From Mixophyes australis (Eukaryota; Chordata; Amphibia; Anura; Limnodynastidae): a DNA stretch of 64,000 nt. The DNA lies in assembly GCA_036250195.1 (NCBI GenBank), contig JAVHZZ010000004.1:146830729-146894728 (forward strand), in the 5' to 3' direction. Made by a program: the position numbers and the translations under genes. The notes beneath the pieces are model-generated. The model did no database searches. It was not told the DNA's origin and worked only from the letters and a program-made list of their open reading frames with translations. Shown here one piece after another: positions 21,550 through 33,560 of the stretch. Numbering within the stretch: the stretch's first letter is position 1; each line of letters begins with the position of its first letter.

Positions 21550-22620
21550 TCATGCCCATGATAAGCAAATTGTTATGCCAGGGTATTTCTATGCCACAAG
21601 AGTAACCAATCAGTCAGGATTTGCGCAGGCTTTCTCTAGGGTACAGTGTCTAACGAATCCCCCAGTCTTCACCAAGAACCGCCACAAGGTGGTATGGTCT
21701 TTGCTGCCAGAGGTTCGCAGGATGCGGTCCCTAGAGAAGCCCCTGACGTGAGAGGTGAGAGATGGAGAGGCTGCGAAACACAAGGAACAGAGAGCAAGTC
21801 AGACTCTGACTGGAACTGTTGTTCCTACACAAATCCTGTGTCAGAGTTGGATTAAATAACAGAGGAGATTTGAATTCTTCACCTATGAGTCACATGATCA
21901 CACTATCGAGAACCGATACCCAGAATTCAGGTAGCGCGCTCGGCAGCAGCACAGGAGCCGGAGTGAGGACGGGTAAGTATCTTACAGGTATAAGACCAAA
22001 ATGTTTTGAAATATTTTTAGCCAAACCCAGACAACATTTGTCAAGACATTTGTAGCCTTTGTGACACCAAAATAAGTAGAGGTAAGGAGTCAGGATCTGC
22101 ATGCAGCCCTCTGCATCACATGCTGCTTATTGGCAGCTCCTGCCTCCAGGACCTTGGACTTGTTTTATTATGTTATCTGGCAGTACCTCTGTTCACCAGT
22201 GCTGCTATTGTGCCTTTTCCTTTGTTATTACTAGGGGTTAACCTGTCTCACTACTTATCTCCTGCACCTGGGTGTTCTCTACTTTTACCTGCCTCTCTTC
22301 CTTGCCTGTTGCTGGTCATTGTTGCTGCTGTTCCATGTTGCTGTGCTGTTCCCTTCTATCCTCTGCTGTGCTCCTGGTTCACCCGTTCCCTGGGATCTCT
22401 TCATATTACCTGCTTACCTGCATCAGCCATGTTTCTGGTATTTGCTTTCTGCATCTCCATGCAATCTTCATTTCTACACCATTTGGTTTGTACCTTCCAG
22501 CAATAAATATTGTGTGTTTCACCATATTCCTGGCTCCTTAGCTGCGATTTCTGTATGGAAGTGTGACATAAGGACTTTGCTCATCTAGGCACCTCCTCCC
22601 TGATACTTCATTTGCAGCGA
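21550..22620 (+). mobile_element. LTR-like insertion
   Basis: Begins near TGTTATGCCAGGG (21571) and ends near AGTGTGACA (22572), TG...CA-like. AATAAATA at about 22503 could be its polyadenylation signal. Pyrimidine-rich sequence precedes it. No 5-bp duplication could be confirmed. It separates two parts of the presumed hAT gene. A solo LTR is the best guess. Confidence 0.35.
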
Positions 22621-22696
22621 GTTCATTCAAGTCGTTTTTCAAAAGGTGGAAAATTTGTGTACAGTAGCAAGCAGCCCCGCTTTAGCTAGCAGTTGA

Positions 22697-23292
22697 ATGG
22701 ATAAACACCTCATGCAACCCTCATCAGCATCAACACCTTCATCATCAAACTCCTTATTATTAGTACGCAGTCCAGCATCCAATTGTCTAATTCCAGCTGA
22801 CTCCCCTAATGTAATCCCTGTCTCCCAAGAGGCATTCTTGTGCACTACAACTTCTGTGGCTGGGGGTGATACATCTATACAGAAGAAGGGGACCAAGAAA
22901 GGTAAGCATCATAGTTTTACAGAATTGTTTGTGAAGCAAGCGTTTGCAAGAGGAACCAAGTATGACAGCCAGCATCCTGTTGCACAGTGGATCACTAAAG
23001 CCATGACAGCTATGTTAGCATTGAATGAGGTCCAGTTTTGGCCAGCAATGCATCAGGTTTTAGAAAGTGAGTTGAGGTCATGTGCCCACGCTACCAAATT
23101 CCCTCTCAATTCCATTTCTCCCGAACAGCAATTCATCAGCTACATCAGGAGGTTAAACATAAAGTAATTCAGTCCCTAGATTATGCCATTTTACCAACTG
23201 TCCACTTAACTATGTATATGTGGACAAGTGGTACTGGTCACACACAAGACTACATGACCCTAACAGCCCACTGGGTAGATGTATCGCCATAA
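22697..23292 (+). pseudogene. hAT transposase fragment (BED/ZBED-like)
   Basis: Coding matches the N-terminal half of the hAT RNase H-like catalytic region: FVKQAFARGTKYDSQHPVAQ, ITKAMTAML, then after a frameshift around 23090 QIPSQFHFSRTAIHQLHQEV, and finally MWTSGTGHTQDY + LTAHWVD. The residue that should be the first catalytic Asp (T-x-D-x-W-T-S) is Tyr (codon 23215-23217). The C-terminal half is absent. The minus-strand copy at 56689-57890 shares WTSGTG-T-DY and belongs to the same family. Confidence 0.8.
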
Positions 23293-24009
23293 ACAGCAAT
23301 AGCGCCTGTAAACTCACTGTGGAACTGTAAGTGTATGAACTTAGCAAAGGATTCTGTTTGGAAGCAAAGGGCTGGTCACTGTAATTGCATGCCAAAATGG
23401 CTCCAAAAGGACCAGATGGCAAATAGATCTGTATCTGAATCTGGTGAAGTTGGCATGCAGCTAGTTTGTAGCCTACGAATTATCTAGTCTAGGAAATGCA
23501 AATGACTGCTTATATGCGGAATTAGTGGCGCTATATAAATAAATGGTGATGATGATGATATGGATTGATCTACTGTGTACTGTAAGACACTACCTGATAG
23601 CCCTGAGACATTACACTTATTTTTATTGCAATTCTTATACCATAAATATTATAAATAGTGCAAGGATTAGAAGATCCTGGGTACTGGGGATATGGGCTAC
23701 TCATCAGTGGTATTAGCTGGCTGTTCCAATTGGGAGGTTTAAGTTGCAGCAGTGCAATCTGAGAACTTTCCATGATGCATGCTGTCTAACATTCAAAATA
23801 TAGTGTGCGTGGTCTTTCACCATTTCCGTTCTGTCTAAAATGACCATCCTATCAACCTGCTCTCTGCCACTATGTTTCATAGAGTTTGTAGCATGCTTTG
23901 TCAACAAAACTAGGTTGTTCATCATCCTCCTCCTCATCTTTTTAGCATAGTAGTGCTAGCACTTAATGCCAGGTCATTCACAGGCAAGCTACTCTTGTAT
24001 CACTCTATC
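23293..24009. other. Unassigned; LINE/SINE tail at 23510-23562
   Basis: GCGGAATTAGTGGCGCTATA and TAAATAAATGGTGATGATG are the shared 3' tail of frog L2/SINE copies on the + strand. The body upstream is too diverged to define. Nothing else recognised. Confidence 0.5.
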
Positions 24010-24460
24010 AAAGGGTAAGGCAAATCAGAGTCAGTAAGCCAAAGGTCAGATACAGCAGGAGCAATCAGGCTGAAGGGAGATCCAGAAGCAGAACCAGGGA
24101 TAGCCGGGTCGGTACATAGGAGGTCAGTCAGAGAGCAGGGAAACAGGCTGGAATATTGGAGCATAGGAAGACCTAGATACTCTGGCGCCTACCTAGTGTT
24201 AGAGGCAAGTTTAAATAGGGAAGCCCTGATTTTTGGCAGTGGAGGCGGCAGCCCTAACAGCTGACCGCCAACAGGGAGTGCAGAGAAGCGTCCCGTTGCT
24301 AGGAAACGGAGACACAAACAGACACACATGCGCACGGCAATCCTGAGGAGAGCGGACAGCGTCCAGCTGCCTAGCAACGGACAGCGCTGCTAGAGGAAGG
24401 CGTCCTTCCCTGGCACCGATGGTGAGTGCGGGGATAATGCCTGACAATGACCTGGGAGCA
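24010..24460 (-). mobile_element. LTR-like sequence (Ty3/Gypsy-type)
   Basis: On the minus strand: GC-rich upstream part with two GTTGCTAGG-type X-box halves (about 24297 and 24370 on +), a TATTTAAA TATA-like box (24211-24218), and a pyrimidine-rich leader. This is the layout of frog Gypsy LTR promoters and resembles 49490-50370. Boundaries approximate, TSD not found. Confidence 0.45.
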
Positions 24461-24725
24461 TAGAGGATTTCACAAACCATATTGTCTATTGGTAAAAGCA
24501 TTTTTTTAGTTGTAACTTAAAACTTTTCCTGAAATACCAACCATAACTTTACATTTTGATAGATTGTTATGCATCATAAAATCAATATACAAATTCTATA
24601 TTTTATAATTGGTGAGTCTGACAGGGTGAGCATATATTTACACCATAAATGGATTTTTGAATACAAATATAACAACATTTTTGAAACCAGTAGCAATAAA
24701 AAATTGCTATAATTCTATTAGGCTT

Positions 24726-24771
<46 letters not shown>

Positions 24772-26556
24772 TTGATAAATCATAATGATAGAATGAAGGT
24801 ATAAAATACAATGTTAATACATCTAGTTATATTTAAATAAAGCTATATAGGTATACATTTTTATTTTTTACCTTCATGCAAAAGGCCTTACTTCCGTATC
24901 AGTATTAAGATCTATAAAATGTAAAAACTGTCATTTCTCAATCATGACTTCTTGAGAAGACAGGTATTTGCACACCCTTGATTTTGAGTACATTACTTGT
25001 TGTCAGACTTTGATATATCTATAATTGTTACCTTTAATAAAATTTTATAAGGATAGAAGTACATTTATTTTACAAAGTTTTCACAGACTGTAGTAAATAG
25101 GTTGTAAACAAAGGAACATAGTGCAAAGACTCTCACCTTTTTATCCTTAGGGCTTTGTACCCAATGGCATTTAAGCCATGTCTTCCACTAATGTGTTTAG
25201 CGCTAGTACAACGCATGTAAATGGATCTAAAAATAGAATCCATTGCTTTCTATGCACCATTAGTGTTTTACCAGCATTCGGAAAGCATTTTCTGACCACA
25301 TCTTTTTCCTTTTTACCCCAAAGTAAATACATCGGAGAAGCCTACAGTTACATCCAATTACCTCATAGTACAAGTAAAAAGTTAGTTTTGAGCAAATGTG
25401 TTTACTTGTCTGTCTAACATATATGTATAGCACTCATAATTTGATTTTGATGATTGACCTGTAAAATGGTGAAGTATTAACTTTTGGGAACTTACAGGCT
25501 CAATACACATGATGGAAAGTATACAGGTGCTTCAAAGTCCTGCTTACCATCATTTTAGGACCACCACCTCCTAAAATACTGCTCATTCAAGTATTATTTA
25601 CGACATAAATCAGGTGACATTGGGGCATTCTTTAATGTCTCACATTTGTGTATTTGAATATTTTTAATACATAGGTAGTTGTGCAGATATGAATGAACCT
25701 AGTTGTTACAAAAGCCATCCCATTTAAAGCATAGGATGACCCCAAATTGCCAGAACCTAAAGAGCACCAGTAAAATAAACAATTATGTTATGTTGTCACC
25801 TATCATAAAAATGTGTCGTCTCCACCTTGCTAATACCTTCCCCCACAAAATGAAACTTGGGTGCAATTTAAAGATTATGAATGTATCCAACCCAGACTAT
25901 GTTACTATCATTAGATGCAAATATTATGACCCTCATAGACGATGCTCTCTTGATGCTCAAGTCCATATGCTTTATATAAAATCGTGTGCATTTGTGTATG
26001 TGCATTATTGTGTTATCTATTTGTTCCACTTTATTCCCTGCCCTCCTATCATTCATTTTGTACCTTTTTTTGCATCCCTGCATGTTTGATCGCTTTTGAA
26101 AAGACACTAGTTATGTTTATTAAACCCCTAAAAATGGATGTTTTATATTTGTAATCTTAATTACACGACTCAACCTTATAGGTATTAAACATTCCATAAT
26201 GCTGCATTAAATAGAGAATCGAATTTCCTGGGACATGGGAGCACTTCAGCTGTGAATGGGCTATACATAGTCATTTCACAGTTGAAGCACTTTCTGTCTG
26301 AATATCTTTAGAATGCCATAGCTTGCTTGATGGAAAACTGTGGTGATCTTAAACATTGTGTGCCATGGCTCTCAAATATTGGAGAGAAAAACATATTTTT
26401 TCCATGCTAGAACTCTTTTCATGAAGCCAATGGTAAGTGAGAGCCTTGTGCTTTGCCAATGGAAATTTTGGGACTTCACTGTATAAAAAAAAAAAATCTA
26501 CTAGTGGTTCAGTAGAGATTTCAGTGAACAATTGTGAAACAATGTAATGCAGATAG
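24461..26556. other. No recognisable gene; (TA)n at 24734-24779
   Basis: AT-rich unique-looking sequence with one TA microsatellite. The 128-codon ORF at 25703-26089 has no family features and looks random. Confidence 0.4.
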
Positions 26557-26683
26557 GAAAAATGTAGAAATGAGCGGGCTCGGATATCTGAAATCCGAGC
26601 CCACCCGAACGTTGCCAGATCCGGGTATTCCCGCAAATTGCAAAACTGAAACCGAGGCTCTGAGTCATAATCCCGCTGTCGGA

Positions 26684-26732
26684 TCTCGCGATACTCGTAT
26701 TCTATAAATTCCCCGCTAGCCGCCGCCATCTT
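26684..26732 (+). promoter_or_regulatory. Promoter-like block of hAT copy 2
   Basis: TCTCGCGA (26684-26691), TATAAA (26703-26708) and GCCGCCATCTT (26722-26732, YY1 consensus). Spacing puts the YY1/initiator motif where a TATA-directed start would fall. Confidence 0.6.
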
Positions 26733-26828
26733 CACTCGGGCATTGATCAGGGTAGAGGGAGATTGTGTTAGGTGGTCCTCTGTCCTGCTATATCTCGAGC
26801 TGTGCTGTGCTGTGCTGTTCAGTTCTGT

Positions 26829-26970
26829 GCTGTGCCGTGCTGTGTTCTGCTCAGTCCAGTGGTGCTGTGTCCTGTGCTCTGTCCTTCTGAGTTCAGTGGT
26901 GCTGCTGGGTACTGTGCTGTGTTCTGTTCAGTCCAGTGGTGCTGTGTCCTGTGCTCTGTCCTTCTAAGGG
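26829..26970. repeat. 77-bp tandem array in hAT copy 2
   Basis: About two units containing CAGTCCAGTGGTGCTGTGTC and GTTCAGTGGTGCTGCTGGG. ORFs here exist only because the unit is open. Confidence 0.8.
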
Positions 26971-27086
26971 CATTGTTATTTCCCCATTATTCCCAAGTTA
27001 TAAAAATTTTTTAAAAAAGTTATAAAAAAAAAAAAAAAAAAATAATTATAAAAAAAGAAATTAAAAAAAAATATCCAAAAACAATC

Positions 27087-27400
27087 CTGCAGTATAAGTC
27101 CATTGGTACTGCAATATTACAAAGTTCACTGATTCTGCAGTATAAGTCCATTGGTACTGCTATATTACAAAGTTCACTGATTCAGCAGTATAAGTCCAGT
27201 GGTACTGCTATATTACAAAGTTCACTGATTCTACAGTATAAGTCCAGTGGTACTGCAATATTACAAAGTTCACTGATTCTGCAGTATAAGTCTATTGGTA
27301 CTGCTATATTACAAAGTTCACTGATTCAGCAGTATAAGTCCAGTGGTACTGCAATATTACAAAGTTCACTGATTCAGCAGTATAAGTCCAGTGGTACTCT
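27087..27400. repeat. 48-bp tandem array in hAT copy 2
   Basis: Six to seven units of CTGCAGTATAAGTCCATTGG...TTACAAAGTTCACTGATT, period 48 (27087, 27135, and on). Confidence 0.9.
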
Positions 27401-27428
27401 CCTGTGCCGCATATAATTTTTAAAGGCT

Positions 27429-27758
27429 TTGCCGAGTGTGTGTGGAAATCATTTGGAGGATAAAGTAGGGAAAGATCAAGACCCACTTCCTCCTAATGCT
27501 GAAGCTGCTGCCACTAGTCATGACATAGACGATGAAATGCCATCAACGTCGTCTGGCAAGCCCGATGCCCAATCTCCTAGTACAGGGCATGTAAAATCCA
27601 AAAAGCCCAAGTTCTCAAAAAGTAGCAAAAAGAGAAACTTAAAATCATCTGAGGAGAAACGTAAAGTTGGCAATATGCCATTTACGACACATAGTGGCAA
27701 GGAACGGCTTAGGCCCTGGCCCGTGTTCGTGACTAGTGGTCCAGTTTATAAGTTATAA
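27429..27758 (+). pseudogene. hAT transposase N-terminal remnant
   Basis: A 110-codon frame: MPSVCGNHLEDK, acidic/serine segment DDEMPSTSSGKPDAQSPS, basic segment KSKKPKFSKSSKKR, then a stop. The MPSVCG start and LEDK match the start of the frame in copy 3 (60378), so both derive from one gene; here the catalytic and dimerisation parts are missing. Likely the disordered, nuclear-localising N-terminus. Confidence 0.6.
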
Positions 27759-28627
27759 ACACTACACTTGAAAGCTTGAGCCTTTAAATGAAAAAGTCAC
27801 TCTTCATTGCACGAATATTTGCAACAGGGACAATTTTTTGGTTAACAAAGTCAACAAATAACACTTCGACGCTGTCTGTCTTTCACATACTTGATGGGAT
27901 CTCAATGATGAATGCTCTGTACCATGGTCGTCTAAAACAAGAGTTATTGACATGCTATAACTACTGTAGTTTTTATAAATTATAAACACTACACTTGAAA
28001 GTTGGAGGAGGTATTGTGACCCCGGTACCAAATTGGGTACCGGGGCCACTCCACTATGCAGTCCAGATAGAGGCGTATCAGATATTAAACAATGTTGACT
28101 GTTGCTGCCAAATCATAAATTAATGAAAATGACCTGTCATCGTCAAAAACAAGAGGTATTGACACGCTCGAACTACACCCTGTATATGCTGCAGAGGATG
28201 TAGGAGCAGGCAGCTGTGCAGTGGAATTCAGACCATTTGAAGGCGGAGGTATTGTGGCCCCGGTACCAAATTGTGTACCGGGACCACTGCACTATGCAGT
28301 CCAGAAAGCTACCTCGGTGAAACGTTTTGGACTAAAAACAGTATTGTGAGGTGTGAGGTGTTCAGAATAGACTGGGAATTAGTGGAAATGATTGTTATTG
28401 AATGTTATTGAGGTTAATAATAGCGTAGGAGTGAAAATAAACCAAAAAACTTGATTTTAACACTTTTTATGTTTTTTTCAAAATAAATCCGAATCCAAAA
28501 CCTTAAATCCGAACCAAAACCTTTCGTCAGGTGTTTTGCGAAACAAATCCAAACCCAAAACCTCAAGCAAATCCGAATCCAAAACACGAGACACCAAAAG
28601 TGGCTGGTGCACATCCCTAGAAAAATG

Positions 28628-29982
28628 CACACTGCCAATTTGAACAAAGCTAAGTACATGTTTCTTAACTTATTTGTAGCTAAATTGTTCAAGAGTGATC
28701 ATACACTGTGGACTTGATCAGAGTGAGATGACGCCTGTTTGCTTAGTGTATCTTTGTTTTTGTTTTTTACAGTTCACATATTCAGAAAGTGAACATACGC
28801 AAGTTCAGCTGTTCAGACCTGCAATTTTTTGCCACTTATTCCCCTTATGCCAAGCGACAGGGGAACAAAGGGTTGTTTTAACATAGGTAATGTACAATAA
28901 GTACGTGTCCAAGCAATTGCGTACAAATTCAGACTGGAACACAGTGACAGATATGGCTGAAAAAGGGGTTTTATTTGTGGGTGATCATGAGTAGGTGTAA
29001 TTAGCGGTTGATAACGACAAACACCAGAACTAGTGAACCTCTTGTAAATAGAGGTTTGCAAATTATGCACAGATGTTTATTGAGACTTTAGTAATTGCTC
29101 GGCCATAAATTAGTATTTGCTGAGCAAGAGTAGCAAAGATAAAAAAAATGGAAGTTGTTCAAGCTGTATTAGCAAGGTTATTCAAGGTAAATGATGCTTC
29201 CTAGCAATTGCATTCTTCTTCATATAAAATTAAAGGTTTTTGTAAGTTGGACATAAGTGTCTGAGGGGTATGTCTATTGTCATGCGGTCGCTTGGTGACT
29301 TGGCAACACTAGGACCGAGTGGAGACACACCAGGAATGGTTGCTTAGCAACATAAGACTGGTATGAGCTGAACAGAAATGTGTGGGGAGGTAGCCCCTTG
29401 CAATCTGGGGAGCGGTTCCATGGCCTGCAGCCATGAGGGATCAAATTCATCATGACTGAGAATATATGAGTGAAATAGGACTGATTTAAGTGAAAAATTA
29501 GCTCTGAATTCAGCTTTATGAGAGGGGAGCTCAGCCAGGGGAAATATACAGCACTACCTCAGAATATAACAGTATGACTGAGAGACACAGCATCTGAGTG
29601 AGTGAACCCAGCGACATTCTGCTTGAGCAGAGAGGCAGTATTGAAGGGACTGAGAGAAAACTAGCATGTCAGAGGCTAAACATTTGTCACCCCCACAGAG
29701 GAAGTATGAGTAGGGCTCACAGAGCACCAGAGACAGTACCAGAGCTGAGTGAGTAATGTTACCCCTACAGAGGTGGAGTAAGTGAAGGATGCATTCAGGC
29801 ACCACTTTAAATGTGACTGTCCAATTATCATAACCATGTCACCCTTTAAGTACTGAGCAGTTTGAATTAAGAAAAGTATATTATAAAAATGAAAGCTGTA
29901 AATCACCTAAGAAAGGTTCAGGAGGGTAGGCGGCATATGTATATATTTATTTCATTACCTGCGACACAAGTATGGTGCTGAT
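28628..29982. other. Unassigned; X-box-like palindrome inside
   Basis: A 106-bp exon-like segment (28771-28876, acceptor TTGTTTTTTACAG, donor TAG|GTAATG) has no coherent coding. GGTGACTTGGCAAC (about 29294) and GTTGCTTAGCAAC (29339-29351) are RFX X-box-like and may belong to a decayed LTR promoter. Nothing else recognised. Confidence 0.4.
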
Positions 29983-30090
29983 CATCATCATTAGCTATTT
30001 ATATAGCGCTACTAATTTCGCAGCACCGTACAGATACCTCACTCACAGCAGTCCCATTGCCCCATTGGAGCTTACAGTCTAAATTCTCTA

Positions 30091-30135
<45 letters not shown>

Positions 30136-30267
30136 GAGACTAGGGTCATTTAATAGCAGCCAATTAATCTATTAGTATGTTTTTGGAGAGTTGGAGGAAA
30201 CTGGGACACCCAGAGGAAACCCACGCAAACAAGGGGAGAACATACAAAGTCGAAACAGATAAGAACA
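29983..30267 (-). mobile_element. tRNA-derived SINE, minus, head-truncated
   Basis: Reads from its tail: CATCATCATTAGCTATTTAT, ATAGCGCTACTAATT, CCATTGGAGCTTACAGTCTA, (CA)n, GGGTCATTTAATAGCAGCCA, GAGGAAACTGGGACACCC, GGGGAGAACATACAAA. This is the body of a common anuran SINE whose 3' tail equals the L2 tail. The tRNA-like head, to the right, is missing. Confidence 0.75.
30091..30130. repeat. (CA)n microsatellite
   Basis: Pure CA dinucleotides inside the SINE body. Confidence 0.9.
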
Positions 30268-30560
30268 TGGGGCCTGATTCATTAGTGATCTTATCTTGTG
30301 CGTAAGTTGCGATGAGTATTTTAAGAACAAACGGGGAGGTAAGAAATTCGCAATTCAACAAGGGACGAAAGTTCAAAGACACGCCCATCTGAAGTCTTTT
30401 AAGTGATGGAAAATAAGATGCAACGGATCTTAAGCAGTGAGTCCATCTTAAGATCCTCATCTTAAGATCCGCTTCTTATTTAAAGATAAAGAGGGTATTA
30501 CGTAACGGCCAATGTGGGGGTGCGAAGAATTAGTTTGCAAATGTTAACACACAATCAGAG
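30268..30560. repeat. CCTGATTCATTA repeat
   Basis: Starts GGGGCCTGATTCATTAGTG and carries several AAGATCC / GGATCTTAAG inverted words. A related segment is at 46000-46370 in the opposite sense. Probably an old MITE; edges uncertain. Confidence 0.4.
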
Positions 30561-31090
30561 TGTAGTATGCAGGACAGTTGTAAGCTATTAATTCATTTTA
30601 ACTTACATGTTTATAGAACCTGGGACAACTGACTTTGAAGTGTTTTAATGAGCTAATAAATCAACACACCCTTATTCACCTACATGAAAGATTGTCTGAT
30701 TTGAACTAAGAAAGAATGTGGATGCAAATTCATCGTATAATAAATCACTAGCATAAAAAAACATGCATATTAAAATGAGTGTATTTTAAAAATATATTAT
30801 ATCATGAACGTTAAAAAATAGATACATAGTAGAGTACTTACAACCTCCACAAAGATAAAAAAAAAAAGGTCCTGAGTCAGGAATCAAACTAGTGACTCCA
30901 TTGTTGGAAGGTGGCTTGCCTAACCACTAAGGTAATGTTGAGTTGAAACAATGAATACATTTTATAGACTAGAGCGTGAAGCACAACAATACAGCATGTG
31001 TGCAACAGATGTAAGAGCTATATAATAGTGTTTCTAGAAAAAACACAACACAGCCACTCTTCCTTATTGCCCCAAAATAGATTTCAGTTA
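30561..31090. other. Unassigned, AT-rich
   Basis: Includes a tRNA-like phrase (GTCCTGAGTCAGGAATCAAACTAGTGACTCC, reverse sense) near 30870 that is too diverged to call. Confidence 0.35.
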
Positions 31091-31094
31091 AGAT

Positions 31095-31215
31095 CTGCAT
31101 GGGCAACTTAGTGGTAAGCACTTTTGTCTCACAACACTGGCGTCATGAGTTCGAAGACCAAGCATGGCCGTAGCATCTGTGTGCAGCTTGTGGCCCTTAT
31201 TGATTAATGAAAGGA
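31095..31215 (+). mobile_element. SINE head (tRNA-derived)
   Basis: GCATGGGCAACTTAGTGGTA (A-box region) and GTCATGAGTTCGAAGACC (B-box GAGTTCGAAGACC) at tRNA-like spacing, followed by CATGGCCGTAGCATCTGTGT of the SINE body. Not a tRNA gene: no cloverleaf can be closed. Confidence 0.7.
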
Positions 31216-31512
31216 ACACAAGAGGAACTTTGCCCAAACCAGCTTATATTTGTTTTTGCAAGGGCTAGTATTAGGATAGTATTAAGATAATAAGGAAAGT
31301 AATGGTTTGTTTTCATGTAACACATGAACACTTGATAGCTTGATTTTTACTCTGTCGTTCAAACCTCATCTACTACATACTCTACCACGATGATAAATCT
31401 GTCCTTATATTTTAGATGTATCCCCCCCTCAAATGCAACTTGGTTAAGGCAAGGTGCATTTTTTACTTTCAAAAAGGATTCTGGCCCACAGGTCACATTT
31501 ACATTATTATGT
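31216..31512. other. Unassigned
   Basis: A diverged stretch between SINE and LINE. ATTATGT at 31506-31512 is the left target duplication of the following LINE. Confidence 0.4.
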
Positions 31513-32622
31513 ACCTCTCCATCACTGTCGACAACACCTCTATCTCCTCTGTCCCCCAACTTCGCTGCCTTGGTGTCATCCTCGACTCCTCTCTCTCCTT
31601 TGGCCCCCACATCCTCTCTCTTGCTAAATCCTGCCGCCTCCAGCTGCGTAACATCGCTCGCATCCGGCCCTTCCTCTCCCAAGATGCCACCAAATGCCTT
31701 ATCCACTCTCTGATCATCTCCCACCTGGACTACTGCAACCTCCTCCTCACTGGCCTCCCCCACTCTCATCTCGCTCCCCTTTGATCTGTTCTTAACGCTG
31801 CCGCTAGACTTATTTTCCTTTCTCGCCGCTCCTCTTCTGTCTCCCCCCTCTACCTAGCCCTTCACTGGCTCCCATTCCCCTTCAGAATCCTCTTTATGCT
31901 CCTCACACTCACCTACAAGACCCTCGCCAACTCCACTGTGCCCTACATCTCCACCCTCCTCTCTATTCATGCTCCATCCCGCCCTCTCCGTTCTGCCCCT
32001 GACCGTCGCCTCTCTTCCCCCCTTATAACCTCCTCCCATGCGCGTATCCAAGACTTCGCCCGCGCTGCCCCCCTCCACTGGAACAAGATCCCTCCCTCCA
32101 TCAGAACTTCCCCTAATCTGTCCAGTTTCAAACGGGCCCTAAAAACTCACCTTTTTCTTAAAGCCTTTCTGTCTCCCACTTAACTTCTTACCTTATCTTC
32201 TGCCTCCGTTCCCCTACTCTACCTCTCTCCCCTGCGTCTCTCTGTCTGTCCACCCCTCCCCTTAGATTGTACGCTCCTCTGAGCAGGGCCATCTCTCCTC
32301 CTGTTTCCACCACTTCTAACTCTGCTCTCCAGCTACTTAGCCCTCCTGTTCGAGGGTCCTCTACCCCACATCCACTCTCGCTCCCTCCTCCCCCCTGGGG
32401 GTCTCCCTGTCTTCCACGCCCTCCTTCTTGGGCCCCGTCGTTTGCAGATCCTCCCTACTCCTTCCCCGCCTTCTCTAGCTGTGCATTGAGCTTATTGAGT
32501 TACTGTGCTTACTGTTTACTGTACTGTGCTGTCTCCCATTGTATTGTAATTTGTTTGTCCCTGTACGGCGCTATGGACACCTTGTGGCGCCTTATAAATA
32601 AAAATTAATAATAATAATAATA
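31513..32622 (+). pseudogene. CR1/L2 LINE, 5'-truncated
   Basis: Encodes the end of the reverse transcriptase ORF in shifting frames: LRCLGVILDSSLSFGPHI, HLDYCNLLLTGLPHS, AARLIF, LALHWLP, LTYKTLANS, RPLRSAPDRRLS, APLHWNKIPPSIR and SFKRALKTHLF, stop near 32181. The 3' UTR follows (GATTGTACGCTCCTCTGAGC) with tail CTTATAAATAAAAATTAATA(ATA)n. A 7-bp duplication ATTATGT (31506-31512, 32623-32629) fits target-primed insertion. Premature stops and frameshifts. Confidence 0.85.
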
Positions 32623-32639
32623 ATTATGTGCATGCTAAC

Positions 32640-32970
32640 ATCTATTACTATGAATGGCCTAAGATTAAGAGGGGGGGGGGGGTTGATTTGGAGGGGGCAG
32701 GCTCCTTGGAGTCCAAAGCAACAGTGTCTTGAAACTTTGTTTGTCTACGGCTTGTAAGTTATTTTATGTACTCCGCTTTACAAAAAATCAATGCAGACCA
32801 CAGTGGAGTAGCACGATAGTTTAGTTGTTCGTACTACTGCCTTACCTCATTGGGGTCATGAGTTCAATTCCCAACCATGCCCTTATCTGTGTTGAGATTG
32901 TATGTTCTCTTCAATGTTTGCGTGGCTTTACTCTAACATTATAAGTTGATGTATGCTATGTTTGTTTTAA
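32640..32970 (+). mobile_element. SINE copy (tRNA-derived)
   Basis: AGTAGCACGATAGTTTAGTT (A-box region), GTCATGAGTTCAATTCCC (B-box), CTTATCTGTGTTGAGATTGT and TGTTTGCGTGGCTTTACT of the SINE body begin at about 32803. The preceding 160 bp include a 12-G run and are unassigned. Confidence 0.65.
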
Positions 32971-33264
32971 TCTGATCTTTAACATTTACCTCCCCCTTCA
33001 ATGCAAGATGGTTTTGGGAAGGTGTTAATTTGGTTTGGCATTTGCCATATACCTTCATTAATGATTCAGGCCCCCAGGGCACCTTATGTGTATGATATTA
33101 CTACGAATGGCCTAACTTTAGGAGGGGGGGACGTTGTTGGTTGAGGGCACAGGTTGTTTTTTTTTGTTTTTTGTAAAATGCAATTAGCAACTGGAAACCT
33201 TTTTTTTTCATCATCTCCTGCTTGTATGCTCTGTCCCCATCTTCTAAAGAAAACCACTGCAGCC

Positions 33265-33560
33265 AACACTGGGTCTGCATGGTGGCTTACTGTGTGGTAC
33301 CTATTCCCTCCAGTGCTGATGTCATAAGTTTGATTCCTGCCGATTGCCTTATCTGTGTGGAGTTCGTGTTTTCCCCATGTTAATGTGGCTTTACTTGCAA
33401 AATCCAAACACCTACTAGTAGTTTCATTTGCTACTAACAAATTGATCCCAATCTTTATGTGTTGTGGCTTTTACATTATAATCTCTGTTGGGACAGATTG
33501 CCTTCTCAGTACAGCAAGTGAAAATTAGTGGTGCTATATAAATGTGGAAATGATGATATA
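33265..33560 (+). mobile_element. SINE copy with L2-like tail
   Basis: CATGGTGGCTTACTGTGTGG and GTCATAAGTTTGATTCCTGC (A/B boxes), CTTATCTGTGTGGAGTTCGT body, then TTAGTGGTGCTATATAAATG tail. Diverged but complete head-to-tail order. Confidence 0.7.

Larger units (their letters stand above)
26565..28619 (+). mobile_element. hAT-family element, copy 2
   Basis: Left end TAGAAATGAGCGGGCTC, right end GGTGCACATCCCTA, flanked by exact GAAAAATG on both sides (26557-26564, 28620-28627). Layout: promoter-like block (26684-26732), 77-bp array (26829-26970), A-rich stretch, 48-bp array (27087-27400), a transposase remnant (27429-27758), two copies of a CCCCGGTACC-n-GGTACCGGGG inverted motif (about 28020 and 28258), and an AAACC-rich right end. 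2055 bp long; not coding-competent. Confidence 0.93.

Noticed and set aside
22120..22588. Three overlapping + ORFs of about 90-128 codons
   Set aside because: Pyrimidine-rich LTR-like DNA gives hydrophobic Leu/Ser/Cys translations in all three frames.
28771..28876. Host exon (strong acceptor, TAG|GTAATG donor)
   Set aside because: No frame is open to the donor and the sequence resembles dispersed repeat.
31095..31180. tRNA gene
   Set aside because: A- and B-box-like words are present but acceptor and anticodon stems do not close and SINE body follows.
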